From contig DASWQV010000093.1 of the NCBI GenBank assembly GCA_036403515.1, positions 34,604-98,603 of the forward strand: a stretch of 64,000 bases of DNA, written 5' to 3'. Each line of letters opens with the position of its first letter. The stretch's first letter is position 1. This DNA comes from VRUE01 sp036403515 (lineage in GTDB: Bacteria > Actinomycetota > Thermoleophilia > Solirubrobacterales > 70-9). Shown one piece after another: positions 16,520-28,874 of the stretch. The notes beneath the pieces are model-generated. The model saw only the letters and a program-made list of their open reading frames with translations, ran no database searches and was not told the DNA's origin. Made by a program: the position numbers and the translations under genes.

Positions 16520-17611
16520 GTGCTCGTCACCGCCGCCGAAGCGAGACCGTTGCGGAGCCTGCCCCATCTGCGCATCGAGCCGGGGCCGGGGATCACCAGC
16601 TTGGTTGGTCCAAATGGAGTGGGCAAGACCAACTTCCTCGAGGCGCTGTACTTCGCCCTGACCGGGCGTTCCTTCCGCACCGCCGACCGCCGCGACCTGA
16701 TTCCTTTCGGCGACTCCTTTGCGAGGGCGGAAGCGACCGTGCGAGACGAGGATGGGGTGGAGCGACACCTGCTCGCCTCGGTGAGCCGCAGCGATGGGCG
16801 CCGCCATTTGCTCGACGCGAGTCCCGCGGACCCCGCCACACTGGCGCGCAGCCGTCCACCCGTCGCCGTTTTCTCGCCTGACCGCCTGAGCCTGATCAAG
16901 GGCCCGCCAGCGGAACGCCGCGCTCATCTGGACCGCTTCGTCGCCGCCCGTTGGCCGTTTCGAGCCGACCTGCGCCAACGCTTTGGGCAGGCATTGGCGC
17001 AACGCAATGCGCTTGTCGCCGCACTCGCCGGCGGTCGCGGCGCGCCGAGTCAGCTCGATGCATGGGATGCCACCTTGGCCGAGGCCGCCGCCGCGCTCAT
17101 CGCCGCCCGGGCCGAGGCCGCCGCGGAGCTGTCCGAGCCGTTCGCGGCTGCGTCCGTCGACCTCGGCTTGGAGGGCGGCGCCTCACTTTCGTACGCCCCC
17201 CGCGCGGAGGGCTCCAGCGCTGAAATCACGGCCGGGCTGTTCGAACGGCGGGAGGCCGACCTGCGCCTCGGCAGGACCTCCTGGGGCCCCCACCTCGACG
17301 AGCTCAAGGTCGACCTCGCGGGTCGCTCGCTGCGCCGCTACGGCTCCCAGGGCCAGCAGCGCTTGGCGCTCTTGGCCCTGCTCTTTGCCGAGCGTGAGGT
17401 GCTGCTCGCCGCGCGCCAGGTGGCGCCACTCCTGCTCCTCGATGACGTCATGAGCGAGCTTGATCCGCCCCGCCGCCAGCGACTGGTCGACCGCCTTGCA
17501 GGAAGGGGTCAGACGCTGATCACCGCCGCCGCCGAGGACTCGCTGCCGGCCTCGGCGCTGACAGGCGCCGTGCGAATGCCGTTCCTCGCGGACGCGTCGG
17601 CGGCGGCATGA
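16520..17611 (+). CDS. recF: DNA replication and repair protein RecF
   Basis: A 363-residue SMC-like ATPase that loads RecA at gaps with RecO and RecR. Walker A VGPNGVGKTNFLEAL (about 30-44), the signature RYGSQGQQRLALLALLFAE and Walker B LLLLDDVMSELDPPRR are intact. The start is GTG at 16520. Its stop overlaps the next gene start (ATGA), so dnaN-recF-dciA behave as an operon. Confidence 0.95.
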   Translation: MLVTAAEARPLRSLPHLRIEPGPGITSLVGPNGVGKTNFLEALYFALTGRSFRTADRRDLIPFGDSFARAEATVRDEDGVERHLLASVSRSDGRRHLLDASPADPATLARSRPPVAVFSPDRLSLIKGPPAERRAHLDRFVAARWPFRADLRQRFGQALAQRNALVAALAGGRGAPSQLDAWDATLAEAAAALIAARAEAAAELSEPFAAASVDLGLEGGASLSYAPRAEGSSAEITAGLFERREADLRLGRTSWGPHLDELKVDLAGRSLRRYGSQGQQRLALLALLFAEREVLLAARQVAPLLLLDDVMSELDPPRRQRLVDRLAGRGQTLITAAAEDSLPASALTGAVRMPFLADASAAA

Positions 17612-17913
17612 ACCGCCGCCGAGCTCCTCGCCCGGCTGCGACGGCCCTGCGCGCCGCGCTCGAGCAGGCGGCGCCTAAAACCCCCCTTGCGGCCCTGCAG
17701 GGAGCTTGGGCCGAGGTCGTCGGCGAGCGGATCGCGGCGGTCGCCAGCCCGGTATCCGAGCGCGGCGGAGAGGCGACTGTGAGCTGCTCGGATTCCGTCT
17801 GGGCCCAGGAGTTGGATCTGATGCAAGGTCAGTTGCTGGAGCGCTTGCACGAGCGCCTCGGCGAGCGTGCCCCGCAGAGTTTGCGATTCCGTGCGGAAGA
17901 TGCCCGAAAGTAA
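17608..17913 (+). CDS. dciA: DciA-like protein (DUF721)
   Basis: A 101-residue DUF721 protein. WAEVVGERIAAVASPVSERGGEATVSCSDSVWAQELDLM matches the KH-like core of DciA, the ancestral loader of the replicative helicase in most bacteria lacking DnaC. Its place after recF is the conserved actinobacterial position (Rv0004 in Mycobacterium). Coupled to recF by a 4-base overlap. Confidence 0.85.
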   Translation: MNRRRAPRPAATALRAALEQAAPKTPLAALQGAWAEVVGERIAAVASPVSERGGEATVSCSDSVWAQELDLMQGQLLERLHERLGERAPQSLRFRAEDARK

Positions 17914-17980
17914 TTTCATTTTACGGCGATTTGCAGGACTTTTATTTCCCCAAAACGAGTCGACAAAAGCCCCGAACTGG

Positions 17981-17986
17981 TATCCT
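17981..17986 (+). promoter_or_regulatory. Candidate -10 box of gyrB
   Basis: TATCCT, preceded by a TCGACA-like box 15 bases upstream, in an AT-richer gap. A transcript starting about 17993 would have a leader of about 77 bases containing the terminator-like hairpin at 18007-18048. Confidence 0.35.
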
Positions 17987-18006
17987 TATGTCAACTTGCA
18001 TTTCCG

Positions 18007-18048
18007 CCCCGACCGTGCGCCGCAAGTGTCCGACGGTCGGGGTTTTCT
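18007..18048 (+). terminator. Terminator-like hairpin in the gyrB leader
   Basis: Perfect 10-bp stem CCCCGACCGT (18007-18016) / ACGGTCGGGG (18033-18042) followed by TTTTCT: a standard intrinsic terminator. It may end the dnaA-dnaN-recF-dciA transcript. Only 21 bases separate it from the gyrB start, so a gyrB promoter must lie upstream and its transcript must read through it, which suggests attenuation. Confidence 0.7.
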
Positions 18049-18069
18049 ATGAGAACGGGAAGGGACTAA

Positions 18070-20496
<2,427 letters not shown>

Positions 20497-20529
20497 CCCA
20501 GGGCGATCGCCCGGAAAGCGGGGGATCTA

Positions 20530-23037
<2,508 letters not shown>

Positions 23038-23168
23038 GGGTCGGCGGGGAGGGTCTTCCCGGTTCCCAAGCACCGCCAACTGGCGGTGCTAATCATGAGC
23101 CCTTCGGGGCCTAGAACCCCTCTGCGGAGCCGCTTCGCGAGGAACCGGGAAGACCTCCTCCACCGACC
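23038..23168. repeat. Palindromic element B2
   Basis: Family-B core in reverse orientation relative to B1 (CAAGCACCGCC...CGCTTCGCGA, 23067-23140) flanked by long inverted arms (23038-23066 and 23141-23168; GGTTCC/GGAACC at the inner end, about 25 of 28 positions paired). The arms are unrelated to those of B1 and B3. It starts immediately after the gyrA stop. Confidence 0.85.
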
Positions 23169-23367
23169 TCTCGACCACCCGCTCACTTGCCTAGAAGCTG
23201 GCGCCCGGGAGCCCAACGTGATCGTGAACGCGTGCTTGGAACAGCGGCGTTCGCATTTCGGCGAGGCTGGGAAGCTTTTCCGGTCGAGCCGCTCGGGGAT
23301 CGATTTGCAGCCGAAAAGCTTGGCGGCTCAAGGAAGGACAAGCTTGATCCTGACGAGGCGGTAGATA
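23169..23367. other. Gene-poor spacer between elements B2 and B3
   Basis: About 200 bases with no ORF that looks real on either strand. Short ORFs exist but lack family motifs and run into the flanking palindromes. Possibly degraded gene remnant or spacer. Together with B2 and B3 it fills the 433-bp gap between gyrA and the HNH fragment. Confidence 0.5.
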
Positions 23368-23466
23368 GGGCAGCGGGGAGGTCTCGACGGATCCTCGCGG
23401 AGCGGCAGCTAATTAGCACCGCCTTTTGGGCGGTGCTTGGGAACCGGCGAGACCTCCCCGCTGTCC
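23368..23466. repeat. Palindromic element B3 (core-deleted variant)
   Basis: Arms GGGCAGCGGGGAGGTCTCG (23368-23386) and the complement at 23448-23466 (18 of 19 paired) enclose a shortened family-B core: CCTCGCGGAGCGGC then TTAGCACCGCC TTTTG GGCGGTGCTTGGG, lacking about 40 central bases present in B1 and B2. It ends 4 bases from the stop codon of the HNH gene fragment. Confidence 0.75.
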
Positions 23467-23470
23467 TCCC

Positions 23471-23560
23471 CTAAGCAGCCTCTAGCAGGCCCTGCTCCAG
23501 GCTTCGGGGAATCTTTGGACCGGCCACCTGGATGAACACCGGTGGCCCGGCGCTTCTGCG
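23471..23560 (-). pseudogene. 3' fragment of an HNH endonuclease gene
   Basis: The minus strand encodes PPVFIQVAGPKIPRSLEQ and then stops, closely matching the C-terminus PTVFIQVASPKIPENWQQ of the intact HNH protein at 24648-25154. Nucleotide similarity covers roughly 75 bases including the TAG stop; upstream of that the HNH and zinc-cysteine motifs are absent. It is therefore a remnant of a duplicated HNH gene, in the same orientation as the intact copy, with the toxin-antitoxin operon between the two. Confidence 0.7.
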
Positions 23561-23629
23561 GGCTTTCGAATTTCCGCGAAAAACGAGTGCCAAGGGGGAG
23601 AAAATATCCCTGTGTGAGCTTAAGTACAC

Positions 23630-23950
23630 GTGACTCGTGAGCAACCCGGAGAAGAACACGAGGCGGCGCAGCTGCTGATCGAAGAGATGCTGCGGACGGC
23701 CTTCTCTCTCGGCAGTATCTACGCGCCGCTGCTCGCTGATCTCCCCGACGATGCCTTCCCTGGGGAGGATCCGGGTGCCGTGTTGATCGAGATGCTGGCC
23801 GGCAGCTCGCTTGGGGCCGCCCAGGTGATCGAGGCGGTGGACTGGAAATCGACGACCGCTTTCGTGAAAGCGGTTAGAGAGAGCGTCCTCGGCGATCTGC
23901 GAGCCGCGGCCCTGCTAGCTGAACAGGGCCAGAAAGAAATGCTACTTTGA
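23630..23950 (+). CDS. Hypothetical protein upstream of a toxin-antitoxin pair
   Basis: A 106-residue acidic, helical-looking protein without membrane segments or a recognised domain (central sequence DLPDDAFPGEDPGAVLIEML). It starts with GTG at 23630. Its TGA overlaps the ATG of the antitoxin gene (TGATG), so three genes are probably co-translated. It could be a third component of the toxin-antitoxin locus or an unrelated passenger; nothing in its sequence decides this. Confidence 0.5.
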   Translation: MTREQPGEEHEAAQLLIEEMLRTAFSLGSIYAPLLADLPDDAFPGEDPGAVLIEMLAGSSLGAAQVIEAVDWKSTTAFVKAVRESVLGDLRAAALLAEQGQKEMLL

Positions 23951-23955
23951 TGTAC

Positions 23956-24225
23956 ATGAGCAATTCAGTCGGGATTGCGGAGTTGCGCCAGAACTTGAGC
24001 GTGTACCTGCGGCGTGTGAGCGAAGGCGAGCGGTTGGTCGTCACCGATCGCAACCGACCGGTGGCTGAGCTTGGTCCTGCCCCGAGCACCGGACCAGATC
24101 TCGATCGGCTGATTGCAGAAGGACGGGTATCTCGCCCCTTGCGTTCCGGCCTGCCGAAGCCGCTCGAGCTGACGGGCGATCCGGAAGCCCTCAGCAGCGC
24201 TCTCGACGGTGTCCGCGGCGGCTGA
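23956..24225 (+). CDS. PHD/YefM-type antitoxin (VapB-like)
   Basis: An 89-residue antitoxin. VGIAELRQNLSVYLRRVSEGERLVVTDRNRPVAEL is the PHD/YefM DNA-binding fold, which typically autorepresses the operon, followed by a C-terminal segment expected to wrap the toxin. ATG at 23956 gives the family N-terminus; an ATG two codons upstream overlaps the previous stop. The toxin gene starts 3 bases after its stop. Confidence 0.85.
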   Translation: MSNSVGIAELRQNLSVYLRRVSEGERLVVTDRNRPVAELGPAPSTGPDLDRLIAEGRVSRPLRSGLPKPLELTGDPEALSSALDGVRGG

Positions 24226-24228
24226 GCC

Positions 24229-24651
24229 ATGGCCGTCTTCTACGCGGACACGTCCGCGCTGGTCAAGCTCGTTCGCGAGGAGGCCGAGTCGTCTGCCCTG
24301 CGGGCCTATTTCGCAGACGCAGACCTGGTTAGCAGCGAGTTGGTCCTGGCCGAGCTTCCTCGGGCGGTGCGTCGTGCGGTCGCAGACGACCCGGCTTTGC
24401 CGCTCGACCTGTTGCTTGATCGCGCTGGGGAATTGATCGACGCCCTCGCCCTGCGTCCGGCCGATCAGGCTTTGCTGGCTGGGGCAGGAGCGCTCACCGA
24501 GCCGGCACTTCGAGCACTTGACGCAATTCACGTCGCCTCCGCCGCTGGCCTTGGCCCCTTCGAGGCCTTTGTGACCTATGACGAACGCCAGGCAGCCGCC
24601 GCCAGGCTCGCCGGTCTTCGCACGGTAGCTCCGGGCGCAGCCACCCGCTAA
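24229..24651 (+). CDS. VapC-like PIN-domain ribonuclease toxin
   Basis: A 140-residue PIN domain with the acidic active-site residues in place: FYADTSALVKLVREE (Asp near residue 6), SSELVLAELPRA (Glu), ALDAIHVASA (Asp) and FVTYDERQAAAARLAGL (Asp). Members cleave tRNA or rRNA when released from their antitoxin. It is paired with the upstream PHD-type antitoxin. Its stop overlaps the stop of the convergent HNH gene by 3 bases, so the cassette fits exactly against that gene's 3' end. Confidence 0.9.
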   Translation: MAVFYADTSALVKLVREEAESSALRAYFADADLVSSELVLAELPRAVRRAVADDPALPLDLLLDRAGELIDALALRPADQALLAGAGALTEPALRALDAIHVASAAGLGPFEAFVTYDERQAAAARLAGLRTVAPGAATR

Positions 24652-25154
24652 GCAGCAGCCGGAAGGTACTGCTGCCAGTTTTCGGGAATCTTCGGGCTGG
24701 CCACCTGGATGAACACCGTCGGCCCGGGCGCCTTCGGGGTGCTCTGCGGATGCATGTGGATCTCGCGGGGGAGCCGGTTGCCCTTGCGCCGGTTGCAGGA
24801 CGCGCAGGCGGCGACGATGTTCTCCCAGACCGATTTGCCGCCGCGGCTGCGGGGGATGACGTGATCGACCGTGAGGCCGGATTTGCGGGAACCGCAGTAT
24901 TGGCAGGTCCAGGAGTCGCGGGCGAGGACCGCCCGGCGGGTGATCTTGCGGCGGTGCGCTTCGCGGGGGATCCGCACGTAGCTGACCAGGCGGATCACGT
25001 CGGGGCGCTCCATCGTCATGTGCTCGGAGTGGATCGCGCCCTCGCGGCGCTCCAGCAGCTCGGCCTTTTCCTTCAGCAAGAGCACAGCGGCCCTCCTCAA
25101 CGTGCAGACGTTGATCGGCTCATACGTTGCGTTGAGTACGAGCACACGTGCCAT
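24648..25154 (-). CDS. HNH endonuclease
   Basis: A 168-residue HNH nuclease of the McrA-like type widespread in actinobacteria. CQYCGSRKSGLTVDHVIPRSRGGKSVWENIVAACASCNRRKGNR provides two CxxC zinc pairs and the DH...N...N(R) catalytic core. The N-terminal RVLVLNATYEPINVCTLRRA is the conserved extension of this group. A TAGAAT box ends 11 bases before the ATG. The physiological role is not known; a decayed second copy lies at 23471-23560. Confidence 0.85.
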   Translation of the reverse strand: MARVLVLNATYEPINVCTLRRAAVLLLKEKAELLERREGAIHSEHMTMERPDVIRLVSYVRIPREAHRRKITRRAVLARDSWTCQYCGSRKSGLTVDHVIPRSRGGKSVWENIVAACASCNRRKGNRLPREIHMHPQSTPKAPGPTVFIQVASPKIPENWQQYLPAAA

Positions 25155-25168
25155 GTTGCCCGGGAATT

Positions 25169-26005
25169 CTACGCAGTTGGGTAGGAGCCCAATACTCGAA
25201 CCGAATCTGCCTTGGTTCGCAGCGCCTCGATCGCCTCTGTGACCGGCTGGTCGGTCAATGCCCCCTCGAGGTCGCAGAAGAACATGTAGCGCCCCAGCCC
25301 GAGGCGCAGTGGGCGGGACTCGATGCGGGTCAGATTGACCGCTCGAGAGGAGAACTCACGCAGCGCATTGACCAGGGCGCCGGGATGGTCTTCGCCCAGC
25401 TCAGAGAAGACAAGGGAGGTCTTCCAGGCATCGCCAACCGCCGGCTCGGTCCCGGCCGGGGCGATCCAGACGAAGCGGGTGACGTTGTTGGCCTCGTCCT
25501 CGATTCCTTCGCAGAGAACCGCGCAGCCGTAGAGCTCGGCGGCGGAATGGGCTCCGATCGCCGCCCATGGCCGATCAGACTCGCTGACCAGGCGAACGGC
25601 CTCGGCGGTGCTGCTGACCGGACGCAGCTCGACCCCCGGCAGGCTCTCGCGCAGAAAGCGGGCGCACTGCGCGAGCGGCTGGGGGTGGGATAGAACGACG
25701 GCGATCTGCTCCAGCTCGCCCGGCTCCCGTGCGAGCAGCATCGCCCGCACGGCGAAGTCATGCTCGCCAACGATCGTCACCTTCTCCGCATCGAAGGCGA
25801 GGGTGTCGAGCGTGCTGCGCACCGACCCCTCGATCGAGTTCTCGAACGGCACCAGCGCCCGCTCGGCCTCCCCCCGCTCCACCGCGAGGATCGCCTCGTG
25901 GATGGTGGCCGTCCGCAACCGCTCGAACTCGAGTCCCGGCTCGACCGCCTCGCGCAGCGCGTCCTCGGTGAACGTGCCAGCCGGCCCCAGATAGGCGATC
26001 CGCAC
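25169..26005 (-). CDS. pheA: Prephenate dehydratase
   Basis: A 278-residue monofunctional enzyme of phenylalanine synthesis converting prephenate to phenylpyruvate. GPAGTFTEDAL begins the catalytic domain, ALVPFENSIEGSV and the NVTRF motif complete the active site, and a C-terminal ACT domain (HPGALVNAL...ESRPLR) provides allosteric control by phenylalanine. It starts with GTG, 10 bases after the stop of the upstream gene on the same strand, so the two may be co-transcribed. Confidence 0.95.
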   Translation of the reverse strand: MRIAYLGPAGTFTEDALREAVEPGLEFERLRTATIHEAILAVERGEAERALVPFENSIEGSVRSTLDTLAFDAEKVTIVGEHDFAVRAMLLAREPGELEQIAVVLSHPQPLAQCARFLRESLPGVELRPVSSTAEAVRLVSESDRPWAAIGAHSAAELYGCAVLCEGIEDEANNVTRFVWIAPAGTEPAVGDAWKTSLVFSELGEDHPGALVNALREFSSRAVNLTRIESRPLRLGLGRYMFFCDLEGALTDQPVTEAIEALRTKADSVRVLGSYPTA

Positions 26006-26015
26006 CGCGCCCGCC

Positions 26016-27056
26016 CTATTCGAAGGCGACGTTGTAGCTGGCCTTGTTGTTTTCGGAGAGGTGCTCGCCCGGCACGGTCGCGACGTCGACTTCGAGCGTC
26101 ACTTCGCCGCTTGGAGCCGGGGTCAGCGGGATCAAGGCGGTTTCCGTTTCTCCCGCCGCAATGCTGCTGATCGTGCCGCTCAGAGTGCCGCCGCCGCTGA
26201 CCGTGATCGAAACCGAGACGCCGTTCTCGGTTGAGCCGCCCTGGTTTTGGACCTGCACTTCGACTTCAGGCGTGCCTTCGCTGCCCACCGAGGTGGTCGA
26301 TTCGGCAGTCAGTTCGGTGCCGTTGACGCTGGTGCCGATCAGGCCGAGGCCATGGACACCACCGGTCGACGCCGTGCTCGAGCCGCTGACCGATTCCAGC
26401 GCAGAGCTGACCGCGGTCTCTTCGAGCCACTTCGTCCCTTCCGGCAGAAAGACGCTCTTCGGCACGTCATCGCCCTCAATCCCGTTGGATTCGAGCACGC
26501 CGTTGATCTCCGGCCGCACCACTGATTCGTAGAGCACATCGGCCGAGAGCAGCTTCTGCATCTGCACCGCGATGCTGGCGGTCGCTTTCTCCGAGCCGAC
26601 ATCGCCAAGCGCGGTGCTCATTTTGTCCGCGATGTCGTCCATCGCGCTGCCGCGCAGCTCGTAGACCAGCTCGAGCGCGTTTTGAGCGTGGCTCATGTCG
26701 CCGGGCGCGCTGAGGCCGTCGATGCGGCTGGCGTAGCCGTCCATCGCGCTGCGGTCGGCGCTGACCTGATTGACGAATTCGGTCACCGAAAGGCTGCCCG
26801 GTTCGGAGAGCTTGGCGAAGAACGCTTTGCTGGTCTGGTCGGTCTCTTCGACGATCTGGCTGACGTTGCGGGCGTAATCGCTCAGCGCCCTGTCCTTGCG
26901 CGCGTCGAGGCAACCCTTGATCCCAAGCACGACGACGATCAGCACCAACAGCCCGGCGCCGAGCGCAAGCCCACGGCGCAGCAGGATCTGCTGGCGTTCA
27001 GGCCGGCGGCGAGGCCGGGCCCGGCGTCCCGGCCGGTTTGCGGAAGAATCCTCCAA
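26016..27056 (-). CDS. Membrane-anchored extracytoplasmic protein with a CARDB-like domain
   Basis: A 346-residue protein with a basic cytoplasmic N-terminus, one transmembrane helix (GLALGAGLLVLIVVVLGI, about residues 30-48), a helical extracytoplasmic region and a C-terminal beta-rich domain (VEVQVQNQGGSTENGVSVSI...GEVTLEVDV) resembling CARDB/Ig-like adhesion domains. Function unknown. It is divergent from the kinase gene at 27113 and shares its promoter region, which suggests a signalling or envelope role. GTG and TTG starts inside the first codons are also possible. Confidence 0.6.
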   Translation of the reverse strand: MEDSSANRPGRRARPRRRPERQQILLRRGLALGAGLLVLIVVVLGIKGCLDARKDRALSDYARNVSQIVEETDQTSKAFFAKLSEPGSLSVTEFVNQVSADRSAMDGYASRIDGLSAPGDMSHAQNALELVYELRGSAMDDIADKMSTALGDVGSEKATASIAVQMQKLLSADVLYESVVRPEINGVLESNGIEGDDVPKSVFLPEGTKWLEETAVSSALESVSGSSTASTGGVHGLGLIGTSVNGTELTAESTTSVGSEGTPEVEVQVQNQGGSTENGVSVSITVSGGGTLSGTISSIAAGETETALIPLTPAPSGEVTLEVDVATVPGEHLSENNKASYNVAFE

Positions 27057-27112
27057 GAAGCAGGGAGTATGTCGCAGGAGGAAGCGGATTCGCGGCGAAG
27101 TCGAGAAGTGCC

Positions 27113-28033
27113 GTGGTCGGTTCCCTGGTCCTCAACCGCTTCTTGATCGAGCGTCGCATCGGCAGCGGCGGCTTCGGCACGGTCTACGAGGCCTGGGATG
27201 GACGGCTCGAGCGCCCGGTTGCGGTCAAGGCGATCGAATCCGGCCGGGACAATGGCTCAGGCCGGGTCATGCGAGAGGCGCAGGCCGCGGCCCGGCTGAA
27301 TCATCCCGGCATCGTCACTCTCTACGAGATGGGGGAGGAGGACGGCAACGCCCTGCTCGTCACGGAGCTCGTCGACGGTGAGACGTTGGCCCGGCTGAAT
27401 CGCGACTGCTCGCTCAGCGATCGCGAGATCGGCGAGATCGGCGCCGATCTCTGCGAGGCGCTTGACCACGCGCATTGCCGCTCTGTCGTGCACCGAGACA
27501 TCAAGCCTCAAAACGTCCTCGTTCTCGAGGACGGTGAGCCGCGCGCCAAGCTGATGGACTTCGGCGTCGCACGTCTCACCGACGCCGCCGCGCTGACCGC
27601 CCCTGGCGACGTCGTCGGCACCCTCGCCTACATGGCGCCCGAGCAGGCCGAGGGCCGGACAGTGGGTCCCGAGGCAGACATCTACTCGCTCGCCCTGATG
27701 CTCTACGAGTCATGGAGCGGCGAGCACCCGACTCGCCGCTCGAGCCCGGCCGCGACCGCGAGAGCGATCGGCGCCCGCCAGCGCCCCCTCCGCCGGCTGC
27801 GTCCCGATCTGCCTCGCGAGCTCACCGACGCGGTGGATGCCTGCCTGCAGACCCGACCGGATCGGCGCCCGCCGCTGGAGGAGCTCGGCGGCGCGATTGA
27901 AAGCTCGCTCGACAGTCTCGCCGAGGATCCTCCCCGCGCCGAGCGCTCGCTGCGCCTGCGCCTCGGCGCGGTTGCCGCCGCCGCCGTGCTGGGCGCCTGG
28001 CTCGCCGCCGGTCATGGCGTCCTGCTGCCGTAG
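27113..28033 (+). CDS. Serine/threonine protein kinase
   Basis: A 306-residue Hanks-type kinase. It has a glycine loop IGSGGFGTVYEAW, VAVK lysine, catalytic HRDIKPQNVL, DFGVARL and the APE motif YMAPEQAEG. A C-terminal helix (LGAVAAAAVLGAWLAAGHG) anchors it, with essentially no extracytoplasmic sensor. GTG at 27113 is chosen because the kinase domain begins directly after it and longer starts overlap the divergent gene. It precedes fhaA, so FHA proteins may read its phosphorylations. Confidence 0.85.
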   Translation: MVGSLVLNRFLIERRIGSGGFGTVYEAWDGRLERPVAVKAIESGRDNGSGRVMREAQAAARLNHPGIVTLYEMGEEDGNALLVTELVDGETLARLNRDCSLSDREIGEIGADLCEALDHAHCRSVVHRDIKPQNVLVLEDGEPRAKLMDFGVARLTDAAALTAPGDVVGTLAYMAPEQAEGRTVGPEADIYSLALMLYESWSGEHPTRRSSPAATARAIGARQRPLRRLRPDLPRELTDAVDACLQTRPDRRPPLEELGGAIESSLDSLAEDPPRAERSLRLRLGAVAAAAVLGAWLAAGHGVLLP

Positions 28034-28080
28034 GATTCCAGCCGGTTTTCCCGCCACCCCGAGCGCCTGCCTCGCTCGCA

Positions 28081-28097
28081 AAAAGGAGCCAACGATC
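28081..28097 (+). promoter_or_regulatory. Strong ribosome-binding site before a non-standard ATC start
   Basis: AAAAGGAG, 6-base spacer, then ATC. Spacing and the family N-terminus both point to ATC (28095-28097) as the initiation codon of fhaA. Confidence 0.5.
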
Positions 28098-28868
28098 AGC
28101 GTCCTACGCAACCTCGAGAGTCGCATCGAAGGCCTCGTCGAGGGGGTCTTCAGCCGCGCCTTCAGCTCCGAGGTGCAACCGGTCGAGCTCGCCCGCAAGC
28201 TGGCCAAGGAGATGGACGCCCACAAGACGGCGGGCGTCGCCCGCGTCTACGTCCCCAACGAGTACACCGTCTTCCTCTCCAGCAAGGACCGGGTCAAGCT
28301 CGAGGGCTACGAGCGCTCGCTCGAGCAGGAGCTCTCCGGCTACCTGCTCGAGCACGCGCGGCGTCGCAGCTATGACCTGCTGACCCGGCCCGCGGTCGAG
28401 TTCAAGACCGATGAGCGCCTGCGCCTCGGTGAGTTTGGGATCCAGACGCGGCTGGTCAAGCCGCCCGTCCGCGAGGGCGAGGCGCCGCGGCAGGGGGAGG
28501 AGGGGCACACGATGGTCTACTCGGCGGTGAAAGAGAAGCAACCTCCGCCGGCGAATCCCGAACAGCGCGCGGAAGCGATGGTCGTGACGCGGGCCGTGGT
28601 CTCGCTCGAAGACCGCCGCTACGTGCTCGAGGGTCCCCGGGCGACGATCGGCCGCTCCAAGCAGGTCGAGTGCGTGCTCGCCGACCCCAACGTCTCTCGC
28701 CGCCACGCCGAGCTGCGTCGCTCGCAAACGGGCGACTGGACGATCGCCGACCTCGGCTCGACCAACGGCATCAAGGTGAACGGCCGGCGTGTCTCCTCGA
28801 CCCGGCTCAGCCCGGGCGACCAGGTCACCGTCGGCGCCACGACCTTCCTGTTCGACATCGAGCAGTAG
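28095..28868 (+). CDS. fhaA: FHA domain protein FhaA (DUF3662-FHA), apparent ATC start
   Basis: A 258-residue protein with the N-terminal DUF3662 domain (LRNLESRIEGLVEGVFSRAF, EVQPVELARKLAKEMD) and a C-terminal FHA domain (TIGRSKQVECVLADPNVSRRHAEL...DLGSTNGIKVNG). In mycobacteria FhaA binds phosphorylated MviN/PBP partners and helps control peptidoglycan synthesis. No ATG, GTG or TTG stands where the family begins. The strong ribosome-binding site AAAAGGAG (28081-28088) is 6 bases before ATC (28095), exactly where other FhaA proteins have Met. The only upstream alternative, ATG 28014, lies inside the kinase gene and lacks such a site. Confidence 0.85.
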   Translation: MSVLRNLESRIEGLVEGVFSRAFSSEVQPVELARKLAKEMDAHKTAGVARVYVPNEYTVFLSSKDRVKLEGYERSLEQELSGYLLEHARRRSYDLLTRPAVEFKTDERLRLGEFGIQTRLVKPPVREGEAPRQGEEGHTMVYSAVKEKQPPPANPEQRAEAMVVTRAVVSLEDRRYVLEGPRATIGRSKQVECVLADPNVSRRHAELRRSQTGDWTIADLGSTNGIKVNGRRVSSTRLSPGDQVTVGATTFLFDIEQ

Positions 28869-28874
28869 CCGCCA

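Noticed and set aside
20503..20514. GGGCGATCGCCC palindrome between gyrB and gyrA
   Set aside because: A single 12-bp palindrome with no repeat partners noticed; may be a chance or a methylation site.
23086..23419. Short ORFs on both strands between gyrA and the HNH fragment
   Set aside because: They start or end inside palindromes B2 and B3 and show no recognisable domain; treated as spacer.
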